Positions 7,629-17,169 of a stretch of 64,000 bases of DNA are shown here, piece by piece (positions within the stretch are counted from its first letter, which is position 1; each line of letters opens with the position of its first letter). The position numbers and the translations under genes are program-made. The notes under the pieces were generated by a model that worked only from the letters and a program-made list of their open reading frames with translations, had not been told where the DNA came from and did not search any database. This DNA is from Streptomyces sp. 130 (GTDB lineage Bacteria; Actinomycetota; Actinomycetes; Streptomycetales; Streptomycetaceae). The DNA is taken from contig NZ_VJNO01000023.1 of NCBI RefSeq assembly GCF_007096885.1, forward strand, positions 1 through 64,000, read 5' to 3'.

Positions 7629-8963
7629 TCACCGCTCTCCGGACGGACGCTTCTTGACGCGCCGTCTCATCGTCTTCCATCTGACCCCGGGCCTCCGCAC
7701 GGCCAGGGCCGCCTTCGCGGCGGGCTCGTCCCGCGCGAACGCGATCAGCAGCCCGACGGCGAACATGGTCGGCAGCAGGGCCGAACCCCCGTAGGAGAAC
7801 AGCGGGAGCGGGACACCGGCGATCGGCAGCAGGCCGAGCACCGCACCGATGTTGATCACGGCCTGCGCCGTGATCCAGGTGGTCACACCTCCCGCTGCGT
7901 ACCTCACGAAGGGGTCCTCCGTGCGTCCGGCCACGCGGATACCCGCATAGCCTAGAGCCGCGAAGAGGGCGAGCACCGACAGCGTCCCCGCCAGCCCCAG
8001 TTCCTCCCCGGTGATGGCGAAGATGAAGTCGGTGTGCGGTTCGGGAAGTTGGCCCCATTTTTCCACACTCGCACCGAGGCCGGAACCGAACCATCCGCCC
8101 GATGCCAGAGCATAGATGCCGTGCACGGCCTGCCAGCAGGAGCCTCCGGGCCCGGGCTCGCTGGCCCCCATGCAGTCCAGCCGGGACATGCGGTTGGGAC
8201 TGGTCTTGATCAGCAGGAATCCGATGAGCCCGGCGGTGGCGAGCACTCCGGCGAACAGCCGGGTGGGCGCCCCGGCCAGCCAGAGCAGGCCGAACAGGAT
8301 GGCCGTGAGAATGATCGCAGTGCCCATGTCGCCGCCGAGCATGATGAGCCCCAGCAGCATGAAGGCGACCGGCACCAGCGGCACCAGCATGTGCTTCCAC
8401 TGGGTCAGCAGCCGCTTGTCCTGCTTGCGGGCGAGCAGGTCGGCCCCCCACAGCACGAGCGCCAGCTTGCCGAACTCGCTGGGCTGGAGCTGGAAGGGCC
8501 CGCCCAGATAGAGCCAGTTGCGGTTGCCGTTGACCGACATCCCTATCCCCGGCACCTGGACCAGGACCATCAGGAAGACGGCGCCCATGAGCAGCGGGTA
8601 GGACAGCGCGCGGTGCAGCTTCACCGGCATCCGCGCGGCGGCGGCCATCAGCCCGGCCCCGATCACGGCGGCCAGGAACTGCTTGCGGAAGAAGTAGGTG
8701 CCGGGCTTGCCGAGCTCCAGCGCCTTGATCATCGAGGCGGAGTAGACCATCACCAGGCCCAGCACGGTGATCAGCAGCCCGGCGCCCAGGATCACGTAGT
8801 ACGCCGTCAGCGGACGGTCCCAGGCGCGCCGGGCCCGCTCGTACAGCCGCCGCACTCCGCCGCCGCGCGGGCTGCGGGTGCCACCGGTGCTCCGGGCCCG
8901 CACCGCCGCGGGCCGCCGGGCCTTGGCAGCGGGCCGTACCCGCACGCTCTCTTCGGCCGGCAT
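7629..8963 (-). CDS. ftsW: Septal peptidoglycan glycosyltransferase FtsW (SEDS)
   Basis: 444-aa polytopic SEDS protein with about ten transmembrane segments after a 50-residue Arg-rich cytoplasmic tail. Family signatures seen are QPSEFGKLALVL, the PEPHTDFIFAITGEELG loop with conserved acidic residues, and the final LFSYGGSALLPTM. It polymerises lipid II at the septum together with its cognate class B PBP, FtsI, encoded in the same cluster. It lies 49 bp after murD. The C-terminal tail is strongly basic. Confidence 0.96.
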   Translation of the reverse strand: MPAEESVRVRPAAKARRPAAVRARSTGGTRSPRGGGVRRLYERARRAWDRPLTAYYVILGAGLLITVLGLVMVYSASMIKALELGKPGTYFFRKQFLAAVIGAGLMAAAARMPVKLHRALSYPLLMGAVFLMVLVQVPGIGMSVNGNRNWLYLGGPFQLQPSEFGKLALVLWGADLLARKQDKRLLTQWKHMLVPLVPVAFMLLGLIMLGGDMGTAIILTAILFGLLWLAGAPTRLFAGVLATAGLIGFLLIKTSPNRMSRLDCMGASEPGPGGSCWQAVHGIYALASGGWFGSGLGASVEKWGQLPEPHTDFIFAITGEELGLAGTLSVLALFAALGYAGIRVAGRTEDPFVRYAAGGVTTWITAQAVINIGAVLGLLPIAGVPLPLFSYGGSALLPTMFAVGLLIAFARDEPAAKAALAVRRPGVRWKTMRRRVKKRPSGER

Positions 8964-9012
8964 GTCCCTGTCCCCTCCACTGCTCGTGCCCGGGGCGCGG
9001 CGGCCGGGCCCG

Positions 9013-10455
9013 TCAGACGCTCTCGGCGGCGCGTGCGCGGACGGCGTCCGCGAAGGCCTCGCCCCGCTTGTTGTAGTTGACGAACATGTCCATGGAGGCG
9101 CAGGCCGGGGCCATCAGCACGGTGTCTCCCGGCCGGGCGAGCCGTGCGGCCTCGCCGACCGCCTCGGACATCGCCCCAGTGTCGGTCCGGGCGAGGTCGA
9201 CCACGGGTACCTCGGGGGCGTGTCGCGCGAGGGCTTCGCGGATCAGGGCCCGGTCCGCGCCCATGAGCACGACGCCCCGCAGCCGCTCGGCGCAGCCGGT
9301 CACCAGCTCGTCGAAGGTGGCGCCCTTGGCCAGGCCCCCGGCGATCCAGACGATGGAGTCGTAGGCGGCGAGCGAGGCTTCGGCGGCGTGGGTGTTGGTG
9401 GCCTTGGAGTCGTCCACGTACGCGACCCCGGCCACGTCCGCGACGTGCTCGATGCGGTGCGGGTCGGGGCGGAAGTTGCGCAGTCCGTCGCGGACGGCGG
9501 CGGGTTCGACGCCGAAGGCGCGGGCCAGGGCGGCGGCGGCCAGGGCGTTGGCGATGTTGTGCGGGGCCGGCGGGTTGACGTCGGCGACCTCGGCCAGCTC
9601 CTGGGCCTGCTTCTGGCGGTTCTTCACGAACGCCCGGTCGACCAGGATGCCGTCCACCACGCCGAGTTGCGAGGGCCCCGGTGTGCCGAGGGTGAAGCCG
9701 ATGGCGCGGCAGCCCTCCTCGACGTCCGCCTCGCGCACCAGGTCCTCGGTGGCCGGGTCGGCCGCGTTGTAGACGCAGGCGACGCGGTTGCCCTCGTAGA
9801 TCCGGCCCTTGTCGGCGGCGTACGCCTCCATGGAGCCGTGCCAGTCGAGGTGGTCGGGGGCCAGGTTGAGCACGGCGGCGGAGTGGGCGCGCAGCGAGGG
9901 CGCCCAGTGCAGCTGGTAGCTGGAGAGTTCGACGGCGAGCACGTCGTACGTCTCCTCGCCGAGGACGGCGTCCAGCAGGGAGACGCCGATGTTGCCGACG
10001 GCGGCGGTGCGCAGCCCGGCGGCCTCCAGGATGGAGGCGAGCATCCGTACGGTCGTGGTCTTGCCGTTGGTGCCGGTGACCGCGAGCCAGGGGACCGGTT
10101 CCCGGCCGTCCTGGCCGCGCAGCCGCCAGGCGAGTTCGACGTCGCCCCAGACCGGGACGCCCGCTTCGGCGGCCGCGGCGAACAGCGGCTTGCCGGGCTT
10201 CCAGCCTGGGGCGGTGACGATCAGCTCGGTGGACTCGGGCAGGGTGTCGCCGTCGCCGAGGCGCACGGTGATGCCCTGCGCCTCCAGTTCGGCGGCCTGG
10301 GCGCGGGAGCGCTCGTCGTCGCCGTCGTTGACCACGGTGACGACGGCACCGAGGCCGTGCAGCACCCGGGCCGCCGGGATTCCGGAGACCCCGAGCCCGG
10401 CGACCGTGACGTGCTTGCCCTGCCAGTCCACGTTGCTCACTTCTTGGCTGCCCAT
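9013..10455 (-). CDS. murD: UDP-MurNAc-L-Ala:D-Glu ligase MurD
   Basis: Mur ligase that adds D-glutamate to UDP-MurNAc-L-Ala. The N-terminal Rossmann-like domain begins GKHVTVAGLGVSGIPAARVL, the ATP loop is AVTGTNGKTTTVRML, and the C-terminal domain has YVDDSKATNTHA. Two starts are possible. The ATG at 10455 gives 480 aa beginning MGSQEV and overlaps mraY by 19 bp; the GTG at 10440 gives 475 aa and makes a GTGA overlap with the mraY stop. Neither has a strong ribosome site. I give the ATG; coupling to mraY holds either way. Confidence 0.94.
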   Translation of the reverse strand: MGSQEVSNVDWQGKHVTVAGLGVSGIPAARVLHGLGAVVTVVNDGDDERSRAQAAELEAQGITVRLGDGDTLPESTELIVTAPGWKPGKPLFAAAAEAGVPVWGDVELAWRLRGQDGREPVPWLAVTGTNGKTTTVRMLASILEAAGLRTAAVGNIGVSLLDAVLGEETYDVLAVELSSYQLHWAPSLRAHSAAVLNLAPDHLDWHGSMEAYAADKGRIYEGNRVACVYNAADPATEDLVREADVEEGCRAIGFTLGTPGPSQLGVVDGILVDRAFVKNRQKQAQELAEVADVNPPAPHNIANALAAAALARAFGVEPAAVRDGLRNFRPDPHRIEHVADVAGVAYVDDSKATNTHAAEASLAAYDSIVWIAGGLAKGATFDELVTGCAERLRGVVLMGADRALIREALARHAPEVPVVDLARTDTGAMSEAVGEAARLARPGDTVLMAPACASMDMFVNYNKRGEAFADAVRARAAESV

Positions 10456-11507
10456 CCTGCGTAGAAGAGGCCGAGTCCGACGATCACGCACATGCCCTGG
10501 ATGATCCAGAAGCGGACCACGACAAGGACTTCGGACCACCCCTTGAGTTCGAAGTGGTGCTGGAGCGGCGCCATGCGGAAGACGCGCTTGCCGGTCATCT
10601 TGAACGAGCCGACCTGGATGACGACGGACATCGTGATCATCACGAAGAGGCCGCCGAGGATCGCCATCAGGAATTCGGTGCGGGAGCAGATGGCCAGGCC
10701 GGCGAGCGCGCCGCCGAGGGCGAGCGAGCCGGTGTCCCCCATGAAGATCTTGGCCGGCGAGGTGTTCCACCACAGGAAGCCGAAGCAGGAGCCCATCAGC
10801 GCGGAGGCCACGACCGCGAGGTCGAGCGGGTCGCGCACCTCGAAGCAGGCGCTCGGGTTGGTGAGGGTGGTGGCGTTGGCGCAGGACTCCTGGAACTGCC
10901 AGAGCCCGATGAAGGTGTACGCGCCGAAGACCATCACCGACGCGCCGGTGGCCAGGCCGTCCAGACCGTCCGTCAGGTTCACGCCGTTGGACATGGCGAG
11001 GATCATGAACAGCGCCCAGACGACGAAGAGCACCGGGCCGATCGACCAGCCGAAGTCCTCGACGAACGAGAGCTTGTCGGAGGCCGGGGTGTTGCCGCGG
11101 GCGTCGGCGAACTGGAGCGAGAGCACCGCGAAGGCGATCCCGACTATCAGCTGGCCGGCCATCTTCGCCTTGGCCCGCAGACCGAGCGAGCGCTGCTTGA
11201 CGATCTTGATGTAGTCGTCCAGGAAGCCGACGAGTCCCATGCCGGTCATCAGGAAGAGGACCAGCACACCGGAGAAGCGCATCTCCTCGCCGGTGATCAC
11301 CTTCGCCAGGAAGTACGCGATGAGCGTCGCCAGGATGAAGGCGATGCCGCCCATCGTGGGCGTGCCCTTCTTGGACCCGTGGGTGCGCGGGCCGTCGTCG
11401 CGGATGAACTGCCCGTATCCCTTGCGGGCCAGGAGCTTGATCAGCAACGGCGTGCCGACCAGGGTCAGGAAGAGCCCGATGGCTCCCGCGAAGAGGATCT
11501 GCCTCAT
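10437..11507 (-). CDS. mraY: Phospho-MurNAc-pentapeptide transferase MraY
   Basis: 356-aa integral membrane enzyme that transfers phospho-MurNAc-pentapeptide to undecaprenyl phosphate to form lipid I. About ten transmembrane helices are apparent. The catalytic and magnesium motifs are present: the first Asp motif in FLDDYIK, NLTDGLDGLATG, and PLQHHFELKGWSE near the C-terminus. The ATG at 11507 overlaps the murF stop by 4 nt (ATGA), so it is translationally coupled. Confidence 0.97.
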   Translation of the reverse strand: MRQILFAGAIGLFLTLVGTPLLIKLLARKGYGQFIRDDGPRTHGSKKGTPTMGGIAFILATLIAYFLAKVITGEEMRFSGVLVLFLMTGMGLVGFLDDYIKIVKQRSLGLRAKAKMAGQLIVGIAFAVLSLQFADARGNTPASDKLSFVEDFGWSIGPVLFVVWALFMILAMSNGVNLTDGLDGLATGASVMVFGAYTFIGLWQFQESCANATTLTNPSACFEVRDPLDLAVVASALMGSCFGFLWWNTSPAKIFMGDTGSLALGGALAGLAICSRTEFLMAILGGLFVMITMSVVIQVGSFKMTGKRVFRMAPLQHHFELKGWSEVLVVVRFWIIQGMCVIVGLGLFYAGWAAKK

Positions 11508-12910
11508 CGGCCCGCGACCTCGCCCTCGGTCGCGTTCTCCAGCAGTGCTGTGACGACCTGCTCAAGGCCGACCGACCGGGACGCCTTCACCAGCACCACG
11601 TCTCCCGGGCGCAGTTCCCTGCGCAACAGGTCGACGGCAGCCTGTGCGTCGGACACGTGCACCGACTCCTCACCCCACGAACCCTCGTTGTATGCGCCCA
11701 GTTGCAGCCAGGAGGCCTCTCTGCCCCCGACCGCGACGAGCTTGCTGACGTTGAGCCGGACGGCGAGCCGTCCGACCGCGTCGTGCTCGGCGAGCGAGGC
11801 GTCGCCGAGCTCGGCCATCAGGCCGAGCACCGCCCACGTACGACGCCCCTTCCCCATGGCGACCAGCGCGCGGAGCGCGGCCTTCATGGATTCGGGGTTG
11901 GCGTTGTAGGCGTCATTGACGAACGTCACGCCGTCCGGACGCTCGGTGACCTCCATGCGCCAACGGGAGAGGGTGCCCGCCTCGGAGAGCCCTTCGGCGA
12001 TCTCGTCTGCGGACAGGCCCAGCTCATGGGCGACGGCGGCCGCGGCGAGCGCGTTCGACACGTGGTGCTCACCGTACAGGCGCATGGTCACCTCGCTGCA
12101 CCCGGTGGGTGTGTGGAGGCGGAACGCGGGGCGTCCGTCGTCGGTGAGGTGCACGTCTTCGCCCCGTACGTCCGCATCCGCGCCTTCGCCGAAGAGGACG
12201 ACGCGGGCCTTGGTGCGGGAGGACATGGCGCGTACGAGGGGGTCGTCGGCGTTGAGCACGGCGACGCCGTCCTCGGGCAGCGACTCGACCATCTCGCCCT
12301 TGGCCTGGGCGATCTGCTCCTTGCCGCCGAACTCGCCGATGTGCGCGCTGCCGACGTTGAGTACGAGGCCGATGCGGGGCGGGACGAGTCCGGTGAGGTA
12401 GCGGATGTCCCCGATGTAGCGGGCGCCCATCTCGAGGACCAGGTGTCTGGTCTCGTCGGTGGCGCGCAGCGCGGTGAGCGGCAGGCCGATCTCGTTGTTG
12501 AGGTTGCCCTCCGGGTAGACGGTGGGCCCCTTGCGCTCCAGGAGTTGCGCGATGAGGTCCTTGGTGGAGGTCTTGCCGGCGGAGCCGGTGAGGGCGACGA
12601 CGGTGGCGCCGAGGCGGCCGACGACGGCGCGGGAGAGCGCGCCGAGGGCGGCCACGACGTCGTCCACGACGATCGCGGGCACTCCGACGGGGCGGGTGGC
12701 CAGGACGAGGGCCGCGCCCGCCTCAACGGCGCGCTCGGCGTAGTCGTGGCCGTCGGCCCGTTCGCCGGCGAAGGCGACGAAGAGGCTGCCGGGGGTCACC
12801 TTGCGGGAGTCGATGACGACCGGTCCGCTGACGTTTACCGCCGGATCCGGTATGTCGTGCGTCTGCCCGCCGACGATTTCGGCGATCTCGGCGAGGGAAA
12901 GGGCGATCAC
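11504..12910 (-). CDS. murF: UDP-MurNAc-tripeptide:D-Ala-D-Ala ligase MurF
   Basis: 468-aa Mur ligase that adds D-Ala-D-Ala. The ATP loop is ALTGSAGKTSTKDLI, followed by EGNLNNEIGLPL, LEMGARYIGDI and the C-terminal VNDAYNANPESMKAAL motif typical of MurF. I start it at the GTG at 12910 (VIALSLAEIAEIVGG), which has an AGGGA ribosome site and leaves a 4-bp gap from the murE stop. An upstream in-frame GTG at 12949 would overlap murE and has no better site. Confidence 0.95.
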   Translation of the reverse strand: MIALSLAEIAEIVGGQTHDIPDPAVNVSGPVVIDSRKVTPGSLFVAFAGERADGHDYAERAVEAGAALVLATRPVGVPAIVVDDVVAALGALSRAVVGRLGATVVALTGSAGKTSTKDLIAQLLERKGPTVYPEGNLNNEIGLPLTALRATDETRHLVLEMGARYIGDIRYLTGLVPPRIGLVLNVGSAHIGEFGGKEQIAQAKGEMVESLPEDGVAVLNADDPLVRAMSSRTKARVVLFGEGADADVRGEDVHLTDDGRPAFRLHTPTGCSEVTMRLYGEHHVSNALAAAAVAHELGLSADEIAEGLSEAGTLSRWRMEVTERPDGVTFVNDAYNANPESMKAALRALVAMGKGRRTWAVLGLMAELGDASLAEHDAVGRLAVRLNVSKLVAVGGREASWLQLGAYNEGSWGEESVHVSDAQAAVDLLRRELRPGDVVLVKASRSVGLEQVVTALLENATEGEVAGR

Positions 12911-12914
12911 TTGG

Positions 12915-14486
12915 TCATCCCTGACTGTTGTTCTCGTGGTGGGAGGCACGGGGTCCGGCGCCTTCGTGCCCCAGGGAGCGCTCGATGGCCTCGCGCAGGA
13001 CGACCCGGTCGTCGAAGGGGCGGACGACGCCGTGGACGTCCTGGCCCTGCTCGTGGCCCTTACCGGCGACGAGCACGGTGTCGCCGGGCTCGGCCCGGGC
13101 CACGGCGGCGGCGACGGCCGCGGCGCGGTCGGCGTCGACCAGGACGTCGCCGCGCTCGTGGACGGGCACCTCGGCGGCGCCCGCGAGCATGGCCGCGAGG
13201 ATACCGAGGGGGTCCTCGGAGCGGGGGTTGTCGGAGGTCAGCACGGCGGTGTCGGCGAGCCGGGCCGCCGCCGCGCCCATCGGGCCGCGCTTGGTGGTGT
13301 CGCGGTCGCCGCCGCAGCCGAGGACGATGTGCAGCCGGCCCTTGGTCACCTTGCGCAGGGACCGCAGCACCGACTCGACGGCGTCCGTCTTGTGCGCGTA
13401 GTCGACCAGCGCGAGGTAGGGCTGTCCGGCGTCGACCCGCTCCAGCCGGCCGGGCACCCCGGGCACGGTCGCGATGCCGTCCGCCGCGGTCTGGGGGTCG
13501 ACGCCGACGACGGCGAGGGCGACGATCGCCGCCAGGGTGTTGGCGACGTTGAACGGGCCGGGCAGCGGGGCCTTGGCGGTGGCCCGCTCGCCCTTGGGCC
13601 CGACGACGGTGAAGGTGGAGCCGAGCCGGCCGACGACGACGTCCTCGGCGCGCCAGTCGGCGTCCGGGTGGCCCTCGGCGGAGAAGGTCGTGATGGGCAC
13701 CGTCGCCTCGGTGACGAGCCTGCGGCCGTACTCGTCGTCGTAGTTGACGACCCCCTGCCTGCTGCGGCGCGGGGTGAACAGCTGCGCCTTGGCCTGGAAG
13801 TAGTCCTCCATGCCGGAGTGGAACTCCATGTGCTCCGGGCTGAGGTTGTTGAAGACGGCGACGTCGAAGACGCAGCCGTCGACGCGGCCGAGGACCAGCG
13901 CGTGGCTGGAGACCTCCATGGTGACGGCTTCGGCGCCGCGTTCGCGCATGACGGCGAACAGGGCCTGGAGATCGGTGGCTTCGGGCGTGGTGCGCTCGGA
14001 CTTGATGCGCTCGTCGCCGATCCGCATCTCCACCGTGCCGATGAGCCCGGTGGCGCGTCCGGCGCCGCGCAGGCCGCCCTCGACCAGGTAGGCGGTGGTG
14101 GTCTTGCCCGAGGTGCCGGTGATGCCGACCTGGAGCAGGCCGGTGCCGGGGTGGCCGTAGATCTCGGCGGCGAGTTCGCCCATCCGGCCCCGCGGGTCCT
14201 CGGCGACCAGGACCGGCAGGCCGGTGGCCCGGGCGCGGTCGGCGCCGGAGGGGTCGGTGAGGATGGCCGCCGCGCCGAGGCCGGCCGCCTGGGTGGCGAA
14301 GTCGGCGCCGTGCAGCCGGGCGCCCGGCAGGGCCGCGTACAGGTCTCCGGGGCGCACCGCCCGGGAGTCGTGGGTGATGCCGGTGATGTCGCCGGTGCCC
14401 GGCGGTTCAAGTCCGAGCCGCTCTGCCAGCGTGACCAGGGAGGTGGGCCGCAGGCGGTCCGGGCGAGGCGCTCCCGGGTAGTTCAC
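12915..14486 (-). CDS. murE: UDP-MurNAc-dipeptide:diaminopimelate ligase MurE
   Basis: 523-aa Mur ligase with THDSRAVRPGDLYAALPG near the N-terminus, the ATP loop GITGTSGKTTTAYLV, the carbamylated-lysine region and a C-terminal TSDNPRSEDP. DNPR is the diaminopimelate-binding motif, and Streptomyces uses the LL isomer. The start is the GTG at 14486, with AAGGA at 14494-14498 seven bases upstream. The frame stays open for a further 49 codons to a GTG at 14633, so a longer N-terminus cannot be excluded. A 164-bp gap separates it from ftsI. Confidence 0.93.
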   Translation of the reverse strand: MNYPGAPRPDRLRPTSLVTLAERLGLEPPGTGDITGITHDSRAVRPGDLYAALPGARLHGADFATQAAGLGAAAILTDPSGADRARATGLPVLVAEDPRGRMGELAAEIYGHPGTGLLQVGITGTSGKTTTAYLVEGGLRGAGRATGLIGTVEMRIGDERIKSERTTPEATDLQALFAVMRERGAEAVTMEVSSHALVLGRVDGCVFDVAVFNNLSPEHMEFHSGMEDYFQAKAQLFTPRRSRQGVVNYDDEYGRRLVTEATVPITTFSAEGHPDADWRAEDVVVGRLGSTFTVVGPKGERATAKAPLPGPFNVANTLAAIVALAVVGVDPQTAADGIATVPGVPGRLERVDAGQPYLALVDYAHKTDAVESVLRSLRKVTKGRLHIVLGCGGDRDTTKRGPMGAAAARLADTAVLTSDNPRSEDPLGILAAMLAGAAEVPVHERGDVLVDADRAAAVAAAVARAEPGDTVLVAGKGHEQGQDVHGVVRPFDDRVVLREAIERSLGHEGAGPRASHHENNSQG

Positions 14487-14650
14487 AGGCGCGTCCTTCT
14501 GGGTGGTTCGGGGCTGTTCGGCGTGGGGCACGGCGGTGAGCGTACCGGGCTCACCCGGCCTCTCGCGAAGTGAGGTGCCCGGCGAGCGGACGTTCTCGTT
14601 CCGGTTCCCGGGATCGGGGGTGGTGGTTGTCACTGGTGGTCTCCGCGAGT

Positions 14651-16627
14651 TCACTCGCCGGTTCCGAAGAACACCGGCAGCTTGGCCGGCGCGCGGCCGG
14701 ACGGGGGTGTCTGGAGCGTCTTGAGGGCGAATTCCATGACCTGCTTGTAGATGGGGCCGCAGGTCTGGCCGCCGAAGTGGCTGCCCTTGGTGGGGTTCTG
14801 GATCGCGCAGTAGACGGTGATCTGGGGGTCGTCGGCGGGCGCGAAGCCGGCGAAGGAGGCGGTGTAGCCGTGGTAGCCGCCGCGCACCGGGTCGACGCGG
14901 TTGGCGGTGCCGGTCTTGCCCGCGACCCGGTAGCCGGGGATCTGGGCCTTGGTTCCGGTGCCCTCCTGGTCGGCGACCACCGATTCGAGCATGGTGGCGA
15001 GCGTCTTCGCGGTCTTCTCGCTGACCACGCGCGTCTGTTCGGGGGCTTCGGCCGGGGTGAAGCGGCCGTCCGGGCCCCTGGTGCCGCGTACGAGGGTCGG
15101 CTGGATGCGTACGCCGCCGTTGGCGATGGTCGAGTAGATCGAGGCGGCCTGCATGGCGTTGAGGGAGAGGCCCTGGCCGAACGGGATCGTGTACTGCTGC
15201 GAGGTGGACCAGTCCTCGGGCTTGGCGAGGAGGCCGGGCGTCTCGCCGGGGTAGCCCAGCCCGGTGGGCGACCCGATGCCGAATTTCCTCAGGTAGGAGT
15301 ACAGCACCTTGTTCGCCTGGGCCTGCGTCTTCCCCAGTTCGCCGGTGGCCATGATGGTGCCGATGTTGCTGGACTTGGCGAGGACGCCGTTGAGGGTCAG
15401 CTGCCAGGTGGGGTGGTCGATGTCGTCCTTGAAGAGGCGGTCGCCCCGGTGCAGCCGGTTGGGCACCGTGACGTGCGTGAGGGGCGTGGCGGCGCCCTCT
15501 TCGAGCACCGCGGCCATGGACATCACCTTGCTGGTGGAGCCGGGCTCGTAGACGTCCTGGAGGGCCGCGTTGCCGAGCGAGGCGCCGTCGGCCTGCGAGA
15601 GGTCGTTGGGGTCGAAGCCGGGGGCGTTGGCCATGGCGAGGACCTCGCCGGTGCGGGTGTTCTGCACGATGACGTAGCCGCGGTCGGCCTCGGACTTCGC
15701 CACCTGGTCGGAGATGGCCTTCTGGGCCGCCCACTGGATGTCGCGGTCGATGGTCAGCTCGATGTCGGAGCCGGGGACCGCGGGGATCTCCTTGGTGCCC
15801 GCGGTGGGCACCCGCCGGCCGCCGGACTGGGCGTACTTGATGGTGCCGTCCTCGCCCGCCAGCTCCTTGTCCAGCTGGAACTCCAGGCCGCCCGCGCCCT
15901 CGCCGCCGGCGTTGACGTAACCCAGTATCCCGGCGGCCAGGGTGCCGTTGGGGTAGACCCGCTTGGTGGTGGCCTCCTGGAAGACGCCCGCCAGCACGTT
16001 GGCGCCGGGCCCGCCGGCCGCCTTGTCCTTCGCGGCCTTCTCGGCGAAGACGGACTTGAGGTCCTTGATCTGCTTCCAGACCTGCGGGGTCTGCCTGCGC
16101 GCCAGGACCGTGTACCGGCTCTTGGGCTCGGAGAGCTTCTTGACCAGTCCCTCCACGTCGACGCCGAGGATCGGCGCGAGCAGGGCGGCGGCCTGCTGGG
16201 GGGCGTCGGGCGCCTTGCTGTCGGCCGGCGTGAACATCTTGGGGTCGGCCGTGATGTCGTACGCGTCCACGCTGGTGGCCAGCGCGATGCCGTTGCGGTC
16301 GGTGATCTCACCGCGCTCGGCGGCGACCGTGTAGCTCAGGTAGCGGTTGGTCTCGGCCTTCGCGGCGTACGCGTGTGCGTCGACGGCCTGGACCTGGAGG
16401 AGCCGTACGACGAACGCGAGCATGACGAGCGTCAGGGCGAGGCTGACCAGCCGCAGCCGGGGGCGCGGGCTGCCCAGCCGCAACGGCCGCCGGGCGGGGG
16501 CGCGCCGAGCGGCGGACGGGGGCCGTCGTCGCTGCTGCTGCGGCCGGGGGCGGCCGGACGCCGCGGAGGCGTTACGGGGGCGCGCGGGGCCGGGTACCCG
16601 GCGGCGCGGCGGTTCCTTGGAGGGCAC
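14651..16627 (-). CDS. ftsI: Septal class B penicillin-binding protein FtsI (PBP3)
   Basis: 658-aa division transpeptidase, partner of FtsW. It has a long Arg/Pro-rich cytoplasmic tail (1-60), one transmembrane helix (about residues 65-85), then a PBP-dimer domain (ERGEITDRNGIALATS). The transpeptidase domain carries the acyl-serine motif in PGSTSKVMS, SSN in LAKSSNIGT and KTG in VAGKTGTAN. No PASTA domains are visible. The GTG at 16627 lies 4 bp after the ftsL stop and has an AGGTGA ribosome site; the longer upstream frame is the ftsL region read out of phase. Confidence 0.95.
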   Translation of the reverse strand: MPSKEPPRRRVPGPARPRNASAASGRPRPQQQRRRPPSAARRAPARRPLRLGSPRPRLRLVSLALTLVMLAFVVRLLQVQAVDAHAYAAKAETNRYLSYTVAAERGEITDRNGIALATSVDAYDITADPKMFTPADSKAPDAPQQAAALLAPILGVDVEGLVKKLSEPKSRYTVLARRQTPQVWKQIKDLKSVFAEKAAKDKAAGGPGANVLAGVFQEATTKRVYPNGTLAAGILGYVNAGGEGAGGLEFQLDKELAGEDGTIKYAQSGGRRVPTAGTKEIPAVPGSDIELTIDRDIQWAAQKAISDQVAKSEADRGYVIVQNTRTGEVLAMANAPGFDPNDLSQADGASLGNAALQDVYEPGSTSKVMSMAAVLEEGAATPLTHVTVPNRLHRGDRLFKDDIDHPTWQLTLNGVLAKSSNIGTIMATGELGKTQAQANKVLYSYLRKFGIGSPTGLGYPGETPGLLAKPEDWSTSQQYTIPFGQGLSLNAMQAASIYSTIANGGVRIQPTLVRGTRGPDGRFTPAEAPEQTRVVSEKTAKTLATMLESVVADQEGTGTKAQIPGYRVAGKTGTANRVDPVRGGYHGYTASFAGFAPADDPQITVYCAIQNPTKGSHFGGQTCGPIYKQVMEFALKTLQTPPSGRAPAKLPVFFGTGE

Positions 16628-16631
16628 TGCG

Positions 16632-17129
16632 TCACCTGCCGGGGCTCGTGGAGGGCTGGGCTGCCGGTGTGCCGGAGGGCGTGGGCGCCGGGGTGCCGGC
16701 GACCGTGCCGCTGGGCGTCGGCGTCGGGGCCGGCGTGCTCGGCGGGGGTGCGAGCGGGGCCGGCGCGGCCTTGGACGGGACGCCCCGGACCTTGCCGTCC
16801 GGGTCGAGGAAGGCGGGGCTGCCGCCGGGGACCATGCCCAGCTCACGGGCGCGGCGGGCCAGGGCGTCGGGCTCGAAGGAGGCGTCGACGTCGTGCTGGA
16901 GGGCCTGCTGCTCGTCGGTCAGTTCGGTGGTCCGCTTCTTCAGCTCGCTCAGCTCGAAGGAGCCTTCGTTGAGTGCGGAGTTGAGCAGCAGCAGCGTGAT
17001 CAGGCCGCCGCCGAGGAGCACCACGACCAGCAGGACGAACGGGGTCCGGGCCGCGGTGCTCGGCCCGGCGGGCATCAGCCGGGTGAGCCGTGCGACGCGT
17101 CCCTCGGGCTGCCCGGCCGGTTTGCTCAC
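16632..17129 (-). CDS. ftsL: FtsL-like divisome protein
   Basis: 165-aa bitopic protein with a basic cytoplasmic N-terminus, one transmembrane helix (about 28-50, TPFVLLVVVLLGGGLITLLLL), then a coiled coil (52-95, ELSELKKRTTELTDEQQALQ) typical of FtsL/DivIC. It ends in an unusual Pro/Thr/Ser/Ala-rich extracytoplasmic tail (115-165, repeats of PAPTPTPSGT). FtsL links FtsQ and DivIC to FtsWI. The identification rests on topology plus its place between rsmH and ftsI. GTG start. Confidence 0.87.
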   Translation of the reverse strand: MSKPAGQPEGRVARLTRLMPAGPSTAARTPFVLLVVVLLGGGLITLLLLNSALNEGSFELSELKKRTTELTDEQQALQHDVDASFEPDALARRARELGMVPGGSPAFLDPDGKVRGVPSKAAPAPLAPPPSTPAPTPTPSGTVAGTPAPTPSGTPAAQPSTSPGR

Positions 17130-17169
17130 CGCGCCGCTCCGTCCCCGGCGCGCGCGGCCGTCCGCCGGC

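Noticed and set aside
9013..11565. 850-codon open frame that includes murD
   Set aside because: The first half is mraY in another frame; murD begins at 10455 or 10440.
12915..15734. 939-codon open frame that includes murE
   Set aside because: Its upstream half is the ftsI gene read out of phase; only the part from 14486 onward matches MurE and has a ribosome site.
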